Shown here piece after piece: positions 14,244 to 14,871 of a DNA stretch of 14,871 nucleotides (position 1 is the first letter of the stretch; the number at the start of each line of letters is the position of its first letter). The notes beneath the pieces are model-generated. The model did not search any database and had not been told where the DNA came from. It worked only from the letters and a program-made list of their open reading frames with translations. The position numbers and the translations under genes are program-made. The stretch is from an uncultured Clostridia bacterium (GTDB lineage Bacteria; Bacillota_A; Clostridia; TANB77; CAG-508), in the NCBI GenBank assembly GCA_944393295.1, contig CALXZR010000101.1, forward strand, positions 1 through 14,871, written 5' to 3'.

Positions 14244-14260
14244 AAATTTAGTATAGCTTT
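14244..14260. repeat. Right direct repeat flanking the IS
   Basis: AAATTTAGTATAGCTTT, identical to 13034-13050. Confidence 0.75.
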
Positions 14261-14315
14261 TTAAATATAAAAGAAGTAAAAGATATGAAAATAGAGAAAA
14301 ATTTAAATTAAAAAA

Positions 14316-14342
14316 TTTCTTTAAGTCGAAGACTTAAGGAAA
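14316..14342. repeat. Palindrome / hairpin, right inverted copy
   Basis: TTTCTTTAAGTC, loop GAA, GACTTAAGGAAA: a 12-bp stem with one T-G pair. It is the inverse of the palindrome at 12955-12977 (loop GAA against TTC). A T6 run follows it on the minus strand, so it is terminator-like there. On the plus strand it is a hairpin in the leader of the next gene, 14 bases before its AGGAGG. Confidence 0.7.
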
Positions 14343-14372
14343 ATCCATGAAAACTTAGGAGGAAAAGCAAAA

Positions 14373-14871
14373 ATGAACAAAGGAAAAAATGGTATATTAA
14401 AACTAAATTCTTTGAAATTATACAAAACAAAAGAATATTCAGGTATTACATTAATAGCATTAGTAATAACAATAATAGTTTTATTGATTTTAGCAGGGGT
14501 ATCAATTAATTTAGTAACAGGAGAAAATGGAATTTTAGAACAAGCACAAAATGCAAGTTTAAAGCAAAAATTTGCAAAGTATAAAGAGGAATTAGAGCTT
14601 GGAATGTTTGGACAAGTAACAGTTGCAGGAGAACAAATGAAAAATTATATTCAAACTCTAAGTGATGAAGATGTAGATAAATTTGTAATAATAAATGGAG
14701 CACTAGGATATATAGGAGAAGATACAGAAGAGAAAGAAATAGCAGAGAGCCTAGAAATAAATGCAACTATGTCAGGAAGTGGAGCAGAAGCAGTAGAAGA
14801 CATACAAAACATAGTAAATAAAGTAATAACCTTAAAAGATAGCGTAACAGTACCAGCAGATGATAGTATGG
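14373..14871 (+). CDS. Second prepilin-leader protein, N-terminal part (cut by window end)
   Basis: At least 166 residues, open to the last base. AGGAGG (14357-14362) precedes the ATG by 10 bases. After a Lys-rich start, EYSG|ITLIALVITIIVLLILAG gives Gly24 as the likely prepilin peptidase site, then VTGENGILEQAQNASLKQK, closely parallel to the upstream LRR protein (VIGDNGIITQAQNATYMQ). As there, Ala replaces the usual Glu at mature position 5. The visible mature region is acidic and helical with no LRR yet, so whether it is a full paralogue of the LRR protein cannot be seen. It is probably exported and membrane-held by the N-terminal helix. No clear promoter was found in the 112 bases between the IS and the start; a promoter beyond the IS would now be separated from the gene. 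Confidence 0.82.
   Translation, partial: MNKGKNGILKLNSLKLYKTKEYSGITLIALVITIIVLLILAGVSINLVTGENGILEQAQNASLKQKFAKYKEELELGMFGQVTVAGEQMKNYIQTLSDEDVDKFVIINGALGYIGEDTEEKEIAESLEINATMSGSGAEAVEDIQNIVNKVITLKDSVTVPADDSM

Noticed and set aside
1..14871. CRISPR arrays, tRNA or rRNA genes, phage genes, toxin-antitoxin pairs
   Set aside because: No regularly spaced repeats, no tRNA-like cloverleaf with conserved arms, no rRNA motifs, and no toxin next to the RHH protein were seen.

Overview
The window is AT-rich DNA with short intergenic gaps, strong A/T codon bias and Gram-positive expression signals: AGGAGG-type ribosome binding sites, TTGACA/TATAAT promoters and U-tract hairpin terminators. A clostridial-type fused AdhE, an M23 endopeptidase with a Clostridia-type N-terminus and 'GITLIALV' prepilin-like leaders all point to a low-GC Bacillota, most likely an anaerobic, probably uncultured member of Clostridia. 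This placement is inferred from protein style; there is no rRNA in the window.

Layout. 1-434: 3' end of a DUF2207-type membrane protein with a glycine-rich tail and its terminator. 655-1826: a membrane-anchored M23 cell-wall endopeptidase with a clear promoter and terminator, but whose long open frame has no usable start codon. 1844-3264: a self-contained MFS-type permease gene. 3296-6399: a two-gene operon, a GT39-like membrane glycosyltransferase overlapping a coiled-coil protein of unknown function. 6453-9274: adhE, closed by a 17-bp bidirectional terminator. 9279-9494 (minus): a small ribbon-helix-helix protein. 9566-12923: a large leucine-rich-repeat (LRR) surface protein with a prepilin-like leader, followed by a small membrane-anchored acidic protein. 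12955-14342: two inverted palindromes flanking an IS30-family insertion sequence. 14373-end: the start of a second prepilin-leader protein, related to the first at its N-terminus.

Functionally the window is mostly cell envelope (DUF2207, M23 peptidase, glycosyltransferase, LRR surface proteins) plus one fermentation gene (adhE).

The most striking observation concerns reading frames. The DUF2207 tail needs one +1 shift and the LRR gene needs two. All three are resolved by skipping one C immediately before GGA, and in each case the codon in the incoming frame is CGG. Apart from three CGG codons in the MFS gene, these are the only in-frame CGG codons I can find in the window. This could be a systematic sequence error, real pseudogenisation, or +1 recoding at a rare or unassigned CGG codon; the sequence alone cannot decide. 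A second notable point is a 13-bp inverted repeat that would bury the transposase start codon only in transcripts entering from outside the IS.
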